Below are positions 24,517 to 33,134 of a stretch of DNA of 33,134 nucleotides, in pieces. The notes beneath the pieces were generated by a model. It was not told the origin of the DNA. It ran no database searches and saw nothing but the letters and a program-made list of their open reading frames with translations. The stretch comes from Candidatus Helarchaeota archaeon (lineage in GTDB: Archaea; Asgardarchaeota; Lokiarchaeia; Helarchaeales; RDOG01), in NCBI GenBank assembly GCA_029838215.1, contig JALGVI010000028.1, positions 1 through 33,134 on the forward strand, written 5' to 3'. Position 1 is the stretch's first letter. Every line of letters begins with the position of its first letter. The translations under genes and the position numbers were made by a program.

Positions 24517-25542
24517 ATGGCAGATCGGTATGCGTTTGACCTTCCTAAGGAATTTATTGCACAGAAACCATTAGAAAAACGAGATCAATCGAATCTAATG
24601 GAATGGAAGGAAGGTAAAATCATGCATCGCAAGTTTTATCAATTGAAGGATTATTTTCAGCGAAATGACGTTCTCGTTTTGAATGATTCTCGCGTGTTGT
24701 CAAACCTGCTTGAAGGAAGGAAGGTTTCGGGGGGAAGAATCCGTCTATTATGCCTGCAAGAAGTCGATGATGCAAGATGGGAATGCTTGGTAATGGGCAA
24801 GAGAATTCGAGAGGGATTGAAATTTATCATTGGAGACGGATCTCTTGAGGGGACCTTGGAAAAGCAGATACTTGAAGGGAGATTTATCGTTCAATTTGAT
24901 GGACAAATTGGTTTTCGAAAAGCACTTGAAGAATTTGGTTCCGTCCCCTTACCGGAATACATCGAGGATATAAGTCCATCCTTTGATTTTGAGCGATATC
25001 AGACATGTTTTGGCATGAAGGAAGGTTCGATAGCGGCACCTACGGCAGGGTTGCATTTTTCCAAGACACTGCTGGAAGACTTGAAATCACGAGATGTTAA
25101 AATTCGGTTCATAACGCTTCACATCAGTATAGGAACGATTCTAAGAATAAAAACAGGAGATCTTTCAAGTCATAAGATGTATCCGGAATTTGTCCATGTT
25201 TCTTCTTCTGTAGCGGACGTGATTAATCAGGCAAGGGCGGATGGTAGGCGAATTTTCGTGGTTGGAACCACCTGTTTGAAAGCACTCGAATGTGCCGCAG
25301 ATGACGCGGGAATTCTCCATTCATTTGAGGGAGATACAGATTTATTTATTTATCCGGGATACCGGTTCAAATTTCAGCCTGACGCGTTCATTACGAATTT
25401 TCACTTGCCGAAATCAGCCCCATTATTAATGACCGTTGCGTTAATAGGATGGGAAAGAATTCAAGAGATGTACGAAGAAGCCAAGCGGAAAAAATATAGA
25501 TTTTATAGTTTCGGAGATGCAATGATCTACTTTCGGACTTGA
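24517..25542 (+). CDS. queA: QueA, tRNA ribosyltransferase-isomerase
   Basis: Transfers and isomerises the ribose of S-adenosylmethionine onto preQ1 in tRNA, giving epoxyqueuosine. The protein is 341 residues from ATG 24517, which aligns with the usual QueA start (MADRYAFDLPKEFIAQKP) and has AGGTTG eight bases upstream; earlier in-frame TTGs (24484, 24508) add residues not seen in the family. Hallmarks are LVLNDSRVL near the N-terminus, SVPLPEYI, APTAGLHFS (about residue 175), TLHISIGTI, GTTCLKALE, FIYPGY, and TNFHLPKSAPLLMT. It converges on queH, overlapping it by 16 bases at the stops. QueA is a bacterial queuosine enzyme; most archaea make archaeosine at position 15 instead. Confidence 0.95.
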   Translation: MADRYAFDLPKEFIAQKPLEKRDQSNLMEWKEGKIMHRKFYQLKDYFQRNDVLVLNDSRVLSNLLEGRKVSGGRIRLLCLQEVDDARWECLVMGKRIREGLKFIIGDGSLEGTLEKQILEGRFIVQFDGQIGFRKALEEFGSVPLPEYIEDISPSFDFERYQTCFGMKEGSIAAPTAGLHFSKTLLEDLKSRDVKIRFITLHISIGTILRIKTGDLSSHKMYPEFVHVSSSVADVINQARADGRRIFVVGTTCLKALECAADDAGILHSFEGDTDLFIYPGYRFKFQPDAFITNFHLPKSAPLLMTVALIGWERIQEMYEEAKRKKYRFYSFGDAMIYFRT

Positions 25543-26093
25543 AGCCGTCTCGGATTTTTCTGGTCTTTGAGAGAAAAAACGCATCCACAATAAGTTTGAC
25601 GATAGATTTCATATTTCCTGCAAAATTCGACGCTTTCCTTAAAACCATTTTTTTTCTTGAAATCATGAGGAAGAAATAAGATGTCAGAGTCTTGAGTCAA
25701 TAATTCACCGATTTCAGTTATTTTTGAAAAGTTTTTGTGCGGACTTATTGTAAGCGTTGTTGTAACGTGATCGAATCCATATTTTTTAGCGTATTCTATC
25801 GTTTTTAATAACCGATAGCGAATACATTTTGCACATCTTACTCCCCCTTCCGGCTCACTTTCGTATCCATGCATTTTTTTAAGCCAATCTTTGGGATCGT
25901 AAACATCTTCAACGAGATGAATCTCAAGCAATCGTGCCACGTGCCTTGCGTGTTCTAATCGTTTCAGATATTCTGCTTCAGGATGAATATTGGAATTTGA
26001 AAAAAATACCGTCACTTCATGATCCGGTTGAAGGCGCTTGATTGGAACGGACATGCACGGTCCACAACATGCGTGAAGAAGGAGTTTTTTCAG
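25527..26093 (-). CDS. queH: QueH, epoxyqueuosine reductase
   Basis: Reduces epoxyqueuosine in tRNA to queuosine, the last step after QueA. QueH (DUF208) proteins begin with a conserved HACCGPC iron-sulfur motif. Here it lies upstream of the first ATG (26054), as KKLLLHACCGPCM, and belongs to this frame. The only start-like codon between the in-frame TGA and this motif is CTG at 26093, and its last two bases overlap the tldE stop as CTGA. Taking it gives 188 residues with Cys9, Cys10 and Cys13, then EPEGGVRCAKCIRYR, TTTLTISPHKN and QTYCGCVFS, all family hallmarks. It is the last gene of the tldD-tldE run and overlaps queA at its 3' end. Confidence 0.9.
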   Translation of the reverse strand: MKKLLLHACCGPCMSVPIKRLQPDHEVTVFFSNSNIHPEAEYLKRLEHARHVARLLEIHLVEDVYDPKDWLKKMHGYESEPEGGVRCAKCIRYRLLKTIEYAKKYGFDHVTTTLTISPHKNFSKITEIGELLTQDSDILFLPHDFKKKNGFKESVEFCRKYEIYRQTYCGCVFSLKDQKNPRRLQVRK

Positions 26094-27487
26094 TGCTTTT
26101 CACCAGCTATTTGAGCACTTGAAATTCTTAGACTTGGCACGTGAAATCGACCTAAATCCCGTACATCATTCCCAATTTCTTCTATTTTATTAAAAAAATC
26201 AATCATGTTTATTCCCATCATTGCTTGCTTTATGGGATGTTCAATCGATCCTTTTAATATTCGGAAACCGATCATGATGAGACCCGAGAAGTCCCCGGTG
26301 GTGATATTTGGGCTATCACCGGTTGTATACAGCAGGATTCCATCATCACATTCATGAATAAAATCATCTAGAGTTTTTGAGCTTCTTGGAAGAACTCGAA
26401 GATTATTCGGTCCAATATAAGGAGTGTAACCGTAATTTGAACGAATTGCATTCCCAGTACTTGAGATTCCATCTTTGCCCGCAGTATAAGAATCATGAAG
26501 ATATGTTTTTAAGATGCCATTTTCTAAAATCTGACGGGATATTTTTGGAGTTCCCTCACCATCAAAGGATGACGTGCCGAGTGCCGCCATGCCGTTACGA
26601 ACGTATCGTCCATCGTCAATAACATTTAAAAGCTTGCATCCTACTTGCTCATTTAGTTTTCCCGTCAAGAAAGAGCGGTGATATTGAACCGATTCAGCAT
26701 TAATTGCGGAGCTAATTGCAGGTCGAAGAATTGAATTGAGGGCAAATGGATGAAAAATAATGGGATATTGACCAGTTTCGATCCGTTGAGATCCCAGTGT
26801 TTCAATCGCTAGTTTTGCAGCTTTTTTTCCGATTTTTACCGGATCAAGAATTTTGAAGAAACGGCCGTGCTGAAAATCATAACCGGAGCTCATGTCAGTT
26901 CCACGTTTTACCGTGACATCAGCAGAAATACCTACAGATGTTGCACCCTCATCCAAATCAAATGCTTCCACGCCCAATGAATTTAGAAGAAAGCACTTCG
27001 TTTCAGAAGTATAAAAAGACGCATTTACCGAGTATACTTCGTTAGAATAGCCAGCAGCTTCCTTTTCGATTTCTAGAACCACTTTAATCGCTTCTGTCAC
27101 GTCGATGGCTGCAAGAGTGGAATCGTGACGACCGGGAATGACTTGGTAAGACCCAGCAGTAGGGAGGCTCTTGAAATTAGGGTCGGGAGTCCCACTTTTT
27201 GCCAAGTGAACCAATTGCAGTACCATTTTAGATAACGTATCCCATTTCAAGTTTGTAACAAAGCCAAAGCCAATGCATCCGTCTTTTATTATCCGTAACC
27301 CACAACCATAATCAATGATTTCTTGAGAGGATTTCAAGGAGTTCTTTTCGATTTCTGCTATTAGACGACGTGATGATGAAATGAATACTTCGACTTGATC
27401 CACGTCGTGTTTCAATGCTTCATTCATGAGTTTTTTACCGAGTGTCTCCCAAGAAGAAGGATCCGGATAATCCCGAGAGTTCATCAT
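26090..27487 (-). CDS. tldE: TldE/PmbA-like subunit of the TldD-TldE protease
   Basis: The 465-residue protein is the non-catalytic partner of TldD; the heterodimer degrades unfolded peptides and in bacteria matures microcin B17. Family features include GCGLRIIKDGCIGFG near the N-terminus, a central GQYPIIFHPFALNSIL, SFDGEGTPK, and a C-terminal GDSPNITTGDFSG. It lacks the HEXXXH of TldD, as expected for this subunit. The ATG at 27487 is chosen over GTG 27508 because GGAGG lies six bases before it and its ATG overlaps the tldD stop (ATGA), the signature of coupled translation. Its own stop overlaps queH. Confidence 0.93.
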   Translation of the reverse strand: MMNSRDYPDPSSWETLGKKLMNEALKHDVDQVEVFISSSRRLIAEIEKNSLKSSQEIIDYGCGLRIIKDGCIGFGFVTNLKWDTLSKMVLQLVHLAKSGTPDPNFKSLPTAGSYQVIPGRHDSTLAAIDVTEAIKVVLEIEKEAAGYSNEVYSVNASFYTSETKCFLLNSLGVEAFDLDEGATSVGISADVTVKRGTDMSSGYDFQHGRFFKILDPVKIGKKAAKLAIETLGSQRIETGQYPIIFHPFALNSILRPAISSAINAESVQYHRSFLTGKLNEQVGCKLLNVIDDGRYVRNGMAALGTSSFDGEGTPKISRQILENGILKTYLHDSYTAGKDGISSTGNAIRSNYGYTPYIGPNNLRVLPRSSKTLDDFIHECDDGILLYTTGDSPNITTGDFSGLIMIGFRILKGSIEHPIKQAMMGINMIDFFNKIEEIGNDVRDLGRFHVPSLRISSAQIAGEKH

Positions 27488-28881
27488 TCCAATCCTCCCC
27501 ACGTACACTTTTCAAGGTAAATATAGGGGCTTCCGTCGGTGACTGGCATGGATTGACCACTTTTCCCACAAGTTCCGGGTGAAAATTCAATTTCTTTACT
27601 TAAACCAATTATGTCGTGAAGTGTTTCAAGCGTGATTCCACTAAGAGTACAATCTCTCATCAAAGTAGTGAGTTCTCCATTTTTAATTTCATAACTTTCA
27701 CCCGCCTTGAAGGCAAAAGTTCCCTTTGAAGGATCTACATATCCATATTGCCAGTCTCTTGCAAATATTCCATTTTTTACTTCCGCTAACATTTCTTCAA
27801 AGGTCCAATTGCCCGGTTCCAAGAACGTGTTGCTCATGCGTATGATTGGGATGCTTTGATATCCCATTGCGCGGCAGTTTCCTGGTGCCTGCATGATGTT
27901 CATTCGGGATGCGGTTTCTAGACTGTGAAGATAGCCCTTCAGGATGCCTTTTTCGACAAGAATTTGACGGTTTGCAGGCGTTCCTTCAGAATCAAAGTGA
28001 AAAGAACCGTAGAGGGGCATTTTAGTTGCATCATCGATGATCGTGACTTTATCATTAGCCACAGATTCGCCAACTTTTCCTTCAAGGATTGATGCACCAT
28101 TTAGCACCGAATCGGCTTCGCAACAATGTCCGAAGGCTTCATGAACAAATACACCACCTAAAGTTGGACTTAAAATTGTTGGGAAGACTCCGCTCTTTGG
28201 AGCTCTTGCTTGAAGAAGTAAGATGGCTTTTTCAGCCGCATCATGTCCGGCATTAAGAGCTTTTTCAGTATTCATGATCTCCCATCCTCCAACGTGTCCT
28301 ATCGATTCTCTTCCTTTTTGTCGAACGCCACCATCAGCGGCATAATTTACCACGTTAAAATGCAAGTAACTGTTCTCTTGTTTAATATAGGAACCAAATG
28401 AATTGCACGTGATGACTTTTTCTTTCAAATCAGAATAGGAAGTATTTCGATTCACGATACGATCGTCTACGGCTAACGAATCTTTATCAATTTGCAAGAC
28501 ATATTTTATTTTCTCTTCAATTGAAATGTCGTCTAAGTTAATTCTCGTGGGAATTGTGACGGATGTTTTTATTGCCGGGATGTCGATCAAGTGAAATTTG
28601 ATTTTTGCGTGTTTTTCACCGAATCGAGCGAGTTTTACTGCAGAAATTATTGCTGATTCAATGCTTTCTTTTTCTAAATTATTGGTAGTACTGAAGCCAT
28701 AAGAACCGTTGACGAACGCCCGGATGCATCCTCCGCTTTCGATGAAGCTCGTGATTTCACGAGTTTGTCCATCAATGCATTTTATAGTCGTACCACGGGA
28801 ATGCTGTATTCGAATATCAATGAATTCCACGGATTCTCGTGCGATTTTTTTTTCAATTAATGAAGGTAATAGATCTTCCAT
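27484..28881 (-). CDS. tldD: TldD metalloprotease subunit
   Basis: The 465-residue catalytic subunit. The zinc motif HEAFGH is at residues 247-252, within GGVFVHEAFGHCCEAD; its two His and the later DCTLSGITLETLHD/GTCGKSGQSMPV region form the site. It cleaves small unfolded peptides in the large closed cavity made with TldE. The ATG at 28881 has a GAGG seven bases upstream. It lies 15 bases downstream of the zinc-ribbon gene and overlaps tldE by four bases, so the run is one operon. Archaeal TldD/TldE pairs are common and their natural substrate is unknown. Confidence 0.94.
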   Translation of the reverse strand: MEDLLPSLIEKKIARESVEFIDIRIQHSRGTTIKCIDGQTREITSFIESGGCIRAFVNGSYGFSTTNNLEKESIESAIISAVKLARFGEKHAKIKFHLIDIPAIKTSVTIPTRINLDDISIEEKIKYVLQIDKDSLAVDDRIVNRNTSYSDLKEKVITCNSFGSYIKQENSYLHFNVVNYAADGGVRQKGRESIGHVGGWEIMNTEKALNAGHDAAEKAILLLQARAPKSGVFPTILSPTLGGVFVHEAFGHCCEADSVLNGASILEGKVGESVANDKVTIIDDATKMPLYGSFHFDSEGTPANRQILVEKGILKGYLHSLETASRMNIMQAPGNCRAMGYQSIPIIRMSNTFLEPGNWTFEEMLAEVKNGIFARDWQYGYVDPSKGTFAFKAGESYEIKNGELTTLMRDCTLSGITLETLHDIIGLSKEIEFSPGTCGKSGQSMPVTDGSPYIYLEKCTWGGLE

Positions 28882-28896
28882 CCAAAAACCTCTTGA

Positions 28897-29340
28897 TCAT
28901 GTTATGAATTGCAATTTTCCTTTTTCGGGTCGAATCATGAGTCCCATACGAGCGAGACGGTCGAGTTCCTGCTTGATCCAATCATCAGTAATTCCTTTCT
29001 CGTTTAAAATTTGATAAAATAGAGTTTCGGGAATGATGTTTTTTTCACGCCGTGAAACCTGCTCTCGAATAAAATTTTCAAAAATAGTTTTATTATTAGC
29101 GGGTTTCTTTGATTTTGACTCAGCTATCAGCTGGATAATTTCATCGCGACGGGATTCTGGAACCTTATAAGCTTCTACTAGGTACCGCGCTTCAACTACA
29201 GAATCAGCATATGTTAATATCCGAGCGGATCTTATTTGGATTCTATGTCCGCATTTAAAACAGGTTTTGGTTTTTTGTGTTCTCTTACAATAATAAGGAG
29301 TTCCACATTTTTGACACATGAAGATGAGAAACGGTTTCAC
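28897..29340 (-). CDS. DUF1922-like zinc ribbon plus helical domain
   Basis: A 147-residue protein. Cys9, Cys12, Cys27 and Cys30 in FMCQKCG...TCFKCGH form one zinc ribbon of the archaeal DUF1922 kind. Residues about 35-65 (RSARILTYADSVVEARYLVEAYK) are its usual helical extension. Residues about 85-147 look like a winged-helix segment (IPETLFYQILNEKGITDDWIKQELDRLARMGLM). That suggests a DNA- or RNA-binding or regulatory role; no target is known. GTG start at 29340 with GGAAGG upstream. It is the first gene of the closely spaced tldD-tldE-queH run. Confidence 0.75.
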   Translation of the reverse strand: MKPFLIFMCQKCGTPYYCKRTQKTKTCFKCGHRIQIRSARILTYADSVVEARYLVEAYKVPESRRDEIIQLIAESKSKKPANNKTIFENFIREQVSRREKNIIPETLFYQILNEKGITDDWIKQELDRLARMGLMIRPEKGKLQFIT

Positions 29341-29361
29341 TCAAGACCTTCCAAAAAGGAA

Positions 29362-29664
29362 TTAATCGGTATGAGTGTGGGCTTCTTCAATGACTTTTCT
29401 ACCTGCAACGACTTGATCGATTGAGTGGATGGAACAATTCCATTCGTTTAATTGAGTCCGAATTTTTTCAAACATCAGGTCAATTCCTTCAATGGTGATT
29501 TTAATGGATTCAGTATCCCTATCAATTTCAATCAAGCTGATATTAACACCAACAATGCCCGGTATCTTCGTGATCTCTAATGCAAGTTCTGGAAGAGATG
29601 GTTGGTGGGGTTTTAGCACGTCTAATACTAATCGTCTAATTCCTTTACCATCAGAATCTGTCAT
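29362..29664 (-). CDS. DUF211 family protein
   Basis: The 100-residue protein matches the archaeal DUF211 family throughout: RRLVLDVLKPHQPSLPELAL near the start, then GVNISLIEIDRDTESIKITIEGIDL, and SIHSIDQVVAGRKV near the end. It has the ferredoxin-like alternation of strands and helices typical of this family, which forms multimers of unknown function. ATG start at 29664 with GGAGAG upstream. It lies 21 bases before the zinc-ribbon gene on the same strand. Confidence 0.9.
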   Translation of the reverse strand: MTDSDGKGIRRLVLDVLKPHQPSLPELALEITKIPGIVGVNISLIEIDRDTESIKITIEGIDLMFEKIRTQLNEWNCSIHSIDQVVAGRKVIEEAHTHTD

Positions 29665-29781
29665 TTTTTACTCTCCTATTTCATGTCATGTATTCGTTTG
29701 ATATTTGATGGTTTTTTGCTAACATGCTTCTAGGTCATTTAAGCTATTTAAAATTCACTAATTGAATGGAGAACCGATTTT

Positions 29782-30474
29782 TTAATAGGCATTTAGTTTC
29801 AAATTGAAAAAACCAAGCAAGTCGGGAAGGGACTTGATACAGGTTCGTGCACCGTGCTTGATCAATTCACTAGCAGGATGCATGTAAACAATACCGATAG
29901 GGAACGCTCCAGTTCGAGCAGCACATTCCATGTCCATTGGATGATCTCCACAAACAGCAGCATGTTTTGCCGTGACTTGCAACTTGTTCAGCGCGAACAG
30001 TAAATGCTCTGGATGTGGTTTGAGATTTTCGACATCTGTTCTTGATGAAATGACTTCAAAATATCCGTCGATTTCCATTCTTTTAAGGATAAATCGTGCG
30101 ATATCTTTAGGCTCTAACGTAAAGATTCCCAGTTTTATATCATTTTGACTCAATATTTCAAGAGTTTCTAAGGTAAATGGAACCAGTTTTGTCTCCTTCG
30201 CTGCCTTCCATTCATATTTCTTTATAATTTGCTCAATTTTCTCACGATATGCTTTCCACTTCGAAATTGAGTGTTTTTCTATGAAGCAACATCGTGCCTT
30301 TTCCACCGTGACCATTATTAGGTCAGAGAGAGAGAAAAGGTCTTTAGGAAAATTAAAACTGGAATGGAGGAATTCAATGAGTTCTGTTCTAAGTGCCATG
30401 AAATTGATTTTGAAATGAACGAGCGTTCCATCAAGGTCGAAAACTACAGCTTTAATAGGCTTGTTTAATGGCAA
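29782..30474 (-). CDS. HAD-superfamily hydrolase
   Basis: A 230-residue haloacid-dehalogenase-like phosphatase. Motif I is FDLDGT (nucleophile Asp13, acid Asp15), motif II is GIFTLE (Thr in the usual Ser/Thr position), the motif III lysine is in KPHPEHL, and motif IV is CGDHPMDMECA. A helical cap lies between about residues 20 and 95. This is the layout of phosphoglycolate phosphatase/beta-phosphoglucomutase relatives; the substrate cannot be read. The start is a TTG at 30474, with GGAG from the end of the previous gene about ten bases upstream. It begins seven bases after the methyltransferase gene stops. Confidence 0.88.
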   Translation of the reverse strand: MPLNKPIKAVVFDLDGTLVHFKINFMALRTELIEFLHSSFNFPKDLFSLSDLIMVTVEKARCCFIEKHSISKWKAYREKIEQIIKKYEWKAAKETKLVPFTLETLEILSQNDIKLGIFTLEPKDIARFILKRMEIDGYFEVISSRTDVENLKPHPEHLLFALNKLQVTAKHAAVCGDHPMDMECAARTGAFPIGIVYMHPASELIKHGARTCIKSLPDLLGFFNLKLNAY

Positions 30475-30480
30475 TAAGCA

Positions 30481-33036
30481 CTACTCCATCTGATTCAGCT
30501 GTTTTAATATTGTTTTTCGTTCTTCCATAGAAAAACCAAATAGAAGATAAACAATTTTATCAATCAATTTATCAATGCGCTCGATATCATCCTGTAGTTT
30601 TGGAAGGTTTTGTTTTAATCTTGAACCAAGATGTTTCCTACTTATTGAATTCCTACATTGAACACTAACCAAATCACTCATATAAAAACCCAGATATGTC
30701 ATGAAGTCATGAATAACCGAAAGTTGGTTTGAGCTTAGAAGTACTTGTAAATCATTGATTATTAATTGTTCGTTGTTCGACCCTGCGATAAATCGAGAGA
30801 ATTTCTCCATTAATGCCATTAGTGAAGAGTCGTCATCCGTGAATTCTTGGGGGATTTTTATCTGCCGAATGGGAAGATTTCGCACGTCTTCAATTAATAT
30901 CTTATTATCGAAACCTTTTGTGGCTTTTGGGAAGTTCAATTTTGCATATGCTGAAATGAGAGTGGAGTTTAGAATACAAAGAAGATAATACGGTGACAAA
31001 ACAAACGGTTCATTCAAGACTGCATTTAGAACGGATGGGTTATGAATCAGAACGTCCGTGGTGTATGCCACGTGAAGCGAATGAGGAGGATGTCCGAGGA
31101 TTTCTCGAAACAATAATCGCGGTCTTGTGAAAAAATCGAGTGGGATATGAGTAGAAACGTGTTTTCCGTATAATATCCATAGATCAGGAGGTTTAATGCC
31201 ATATCGAACGATGCGTGCCCCGCGAATTTCCGGAAGATATCTTTCATCACGTTTTTCCGAGGAATGCCACGTGCGATTTTTGACCATGGATTTTGCAAGC
31301 CGTTTAATAAAATTGTTCGTGCTTGGGGAATGAATAAATTCCATTAGATCTTGTGGATGGAGCAGTAAAAACACGAATGAAAAAACCCCGTGCAGTCTTT
31401 TCTCCAAAGTTGTCGTTCTATAGGGAATATAGCCCTGTTTATTCACGGAAATAGAGCCAAGAGGCACGGACACGTCCACTATCCTTCTAATTATTTTCTT
31501 CAAGTAAGTCCCTGAATGGAGAAAAGTTGCCCAAGTTCGAGCCGTAGACAATTGATGTAAAGGTAATGAATGAGTATTAATTTCATGATTTGATGATAAC
31601 ACGTGAACTTTACACGTTTCGTGTTTCACGTTCTTTTGAAGGACGTAAATAAGAGCCCGGACAATGGGTTGTAATTTAAAGATGTCGTCCCGCTTGAAAA
31701 TATCTGAATTCGAGAAATTAACGATGTGAATTAATGAATTATCTTGGAGTAATATCTTTCGGAACGGTTGGGCTAAAACATTTAAGGCAAGTGTATTTGG
31801 AACGATAAAAGATAAGTAACCTTCTTCTTCAACATTTTTTAATGCGGCCAAAGAAAAATATTGAAAGCTTTCATAATCATTCACGGATGGGTAAAGCATT
31901 TCCAATCTTTTTCTTTGTTCGTCGGGAATTTTCATTCCCCAAGGTGGATTGCCAATGATCAAGTCAAATTTTTCGGGAAAATTATCATTCCATTCATCGT
32001 GGATGAGAAAATCCGCTTTTTTTAAATTCACTTCAAGAGAGGTGTTTTTAACATTGAACCAAAAAAGGGATGAGGTCAATTCGATGGCAAATTTATCAAT
32101 ATCTAATCCAAAAATACACTTTTTTATGACCATTTGCTTGATCTCGTTTTTCGAGAGTGGTGATTCTCCTTGTAAGAACCATTTATAAGCGCGAAACATG
32201 ACATCGGTGAGGTATTCGACAGAACGAAGTAAAAATTGCCCACCACCCACGCACGGATCCAAAATTCTCAAGGAAAATAAAGCATTTAATATCTTTTCAA
32301 GTAAGTCAGATTGGAGTTCAGAATTTTTCGATGATTTTCTTCTATATTCATTAAATACTTGCCGAATTTTTTCTACGATCAAACGTTTCAATGAAAGGGA
32401 GATCATTAAATCAATGATTTGTTGTGGCGTGAAAAACGAACCGGTTTTCCTTCTGTTCTTGGGAATTCTTTTAAAAACGTAGGCTGAACGAGCTTGATTA
32501 ATTTCGGGTGTAATTGCAAGAAATAATTCATAGAAAATAGCGCTTCCTTTTTCAAGAAGAACTTGAAGCAAATCGAATGTCATTAAGCCGTGTATTTGCT
32601 TAAAAATTAGGAAAAGAGATGGATTGCTCTTGATTACGCGCTTGAATTGCGTGTAATTTGCATCAGAGAAGAAATATGAGAGTGGAAATGTCTTTTTTAC
32701 GTGTTTCTCAATTGTCATTATGAAGTTTTTAGATGAAGAGAGTTCAATTCTTGGCATGAGCTCCTGTTTTATTGCCAAAATTAAAAATAGCATCTGAAAA
32801 AAAGTGATCATGGATTTTTTTTTAATTAATTCACCTTTTTTTTCAAAATCCATTTCCTGATTTGTTTCGTTAGATGCAATTTCATTTAATATATTAAGGA
32901 ATATGTCTTCAAATTTGACCAGGTTGTTTTTTATCGAGTTTTGAGAAATCTTGCTTGCAGATTCACAAGAAAAGTTATTCATTGATGCATGACCTAAAAG
33001 GAATTTTTTTCTCAAAATTAAAAAGATTAAGCTCAT
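30481..33036 (-). CDS. N6-adenine DNA methyltransferase, Type IIG/Eco57I-like
   Basis: Up to 851 residues. The adenine methyltransferase core has motif X-like GSFFTPQQIIDLMI, SAM-binding motif I DPCVGGGQFL (from Asp260), CIFGLDIDKFAIELT, and catalytic motif IV NPPWGM (363-366). The region after it (SFIVPNTLALN, FKRDDIFKLQPIVRALIYVL) and the C-terminal half with a TaqI/target-recognition-like segment (LPEIRGARIVRYGIKP) fit the Eco57I/PglX class. The first 200 residues are helical and show no nuclease motif that I can see. No restriction or BREX partner lies in the window, though partners may lie beyond the right edge. Start uncertain: ATG 33036, or ATG 32982, which has AGGT upstream. Probable role: restriction-modification or an orphan methylase. 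Confidence 0.8.
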   Translation of the reverse strand: MSLIFLILRKKFLLGHASMNNFSCESASKISQNSIKNNLVKFEDIFLNILNEIASNETNQEMDFEKKGELIKKKSMITFFQMLFLILAIKQELMPRIELSSSKNFIMTIEKHVKKTFPLSYFFSDANYTQFKRVIKSNPSLFLIFKQIHGLMTFDLLQVLLEKGSAIFYELFLAITPEINQARSAYVFKRIPKNRRKTGSFFTPQQIIDLMISLSLKRLIVEKIRQVFNEYRRKSSKNSELQSDLLEKILNALFSLRILDPCVGGGQFLLRSVEYLTDVMFRAYKWFLQGESPLSKNEIKQMVIKKCIFGLDIDKFAIELTSSLFWFNVKNTSLEVNLKKADFLIHDEWNDNFPEKFDLIIGNPPWGMKIPDEQRKRLEMLYPSVNDYESFQYFSLAALKNVEEEGYLSFIVPNTLALNVLAQPFRKILLQDNSLIHIVNFSNSDIFKRDDIFKLQPIVRALIYVLQKNVKHETCKVHVLSSNHEINTHSLPLHQLSTARTWATFLHSGTYLKKIIRRIVDVSVPLGSISVNKQGYIPYRTTTLEKRLHGVFSFVFLLLHPQDLMEFIHSPSTNNFIKRLAKSMVKNRTWHSSEKRDERYLPEIRGARIVRYGIKPPDLWILYGKHVSTHIPLDFFTRPRLLFREILGHPPHSLHVAYTTDVLIHNPSVLNAVLNEPFVLSPYYLLCILNSTLISAYAKLNFPKATKGFDNKILIEDVRNLPIRQIKIPQEFTDDDSSLMALMEKFSRFIAGSNNEQLIINDLQVLLSSNQLSVIHDFMTYLGFYMSDLVSVQCRNSISRKHLGSRLKQNLPKLQDDIERIDKLIDKIVYLLFGFSMEERKTILKQLNQME

Positions 33037-33134
33037 ATTTTTTCGATGATGAATTTAAAAGTTTTGTTTCAGAAATTGATATACGTGTGGCAATTTAGCA
33101 CTCCTTGCAAGTAGAGTCGGGTATTTTTTTTGGT

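Noticed and set aside
1..33134. CRISPR arrays, insertion sequences, rRNA, SRP RNA or RNase P RNA
   Set aside because: I found no direct-repeat arrays, transposase motifs or recognisable conserved RNA cores anywhere in the window.
33037..33134. Possible further gene at the right edge
   Set aside because: Only an 11-codon frame after an AAGGAG stretch on the minus strand; too short to support.

Overview
The window reads as chromosomal DNA of an archaeon, most likely an Asgard archaeon (Lokiarchaeia/Thorarchaeia-like). The archaeal side is shown by tRNA genes with bulge-helix-bulge type introns, TATA-like promoters, an ATP-dependent DNA ligase, NikR, a DUF211 protein and zinc-ribbon proteins. 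The Asgard side is shown by a gelsolin-domain protein (22775-23716) lying head-to-head with a small protein that aligns by eye with eukaryotic profilins (23967-24326). The DNA is AT-rich with a bacterial-like admixture: MutS/MutL, a bacterial-type MetRS, QueA/QueH and TldD/TldE.

Layout. 1-3458: a large unrecognised helical protein runs off the left edge on the minus strand; a structured intergenic element, a small hypothetical gene and a four-knuckle zinc-ribbon gene follow on the plus strand. 3573-7278: tRNA-Thr(GGT), a MazG-type pyrophosphohydrolase, metG, and a minus-strand tRNA cluster Leu(TAA)-Met(CAT)-Thr(TGT)-Pro(TGG)-Trp(CCA) in plus-strand order. The Leu, Met and Trp genes are interrupted; Met appears to carry three introns. 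A candidate C/D-box RNA sits just upstream of tRNA-Trp. 7406-8880: two orphan ORFs and a membrane-anchored alpha/beta hydrolase. 9051-13637: mutS, a 46-residue cysteine peptide, mutL. 13699-15249: a long coiled-coil protein with a Lys/Pro-rich repeat tail, on the minus strand.

15687-22767 is all plus strand: an NfeD-like/flotillin-like membrane pair, a degenerate alkaline-phosphatase-fold protein, nikR, then larB-larC-lig with an ATGA overlap between larB and larC. This links a nickel-sensing repressor to synthesis of the nickel-pincer cofactor. 22775-24326 holds the gelsolin/profilin pair with a dyad and a TATA box between them. 24517-26093 holds queA and queH, converging and overlapping tail to tail. 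The last block, 25527-33036, is a minus-strand run: a large N6-adenine methyltransferase-like protein, a HAD phosphatase, DUF211, a DUF1922-like zinc-ribbon/helix protein, tldD, tldE and queH, with stop/start overlaps at tldD-tldE (ATGA) and tldE-queH (CTGA).

I see no insertion sequence, CRISPR array, rRNA or prophage. Intron boundaries, guide-RNA calls and operator calls were made by eye and are marked as such.
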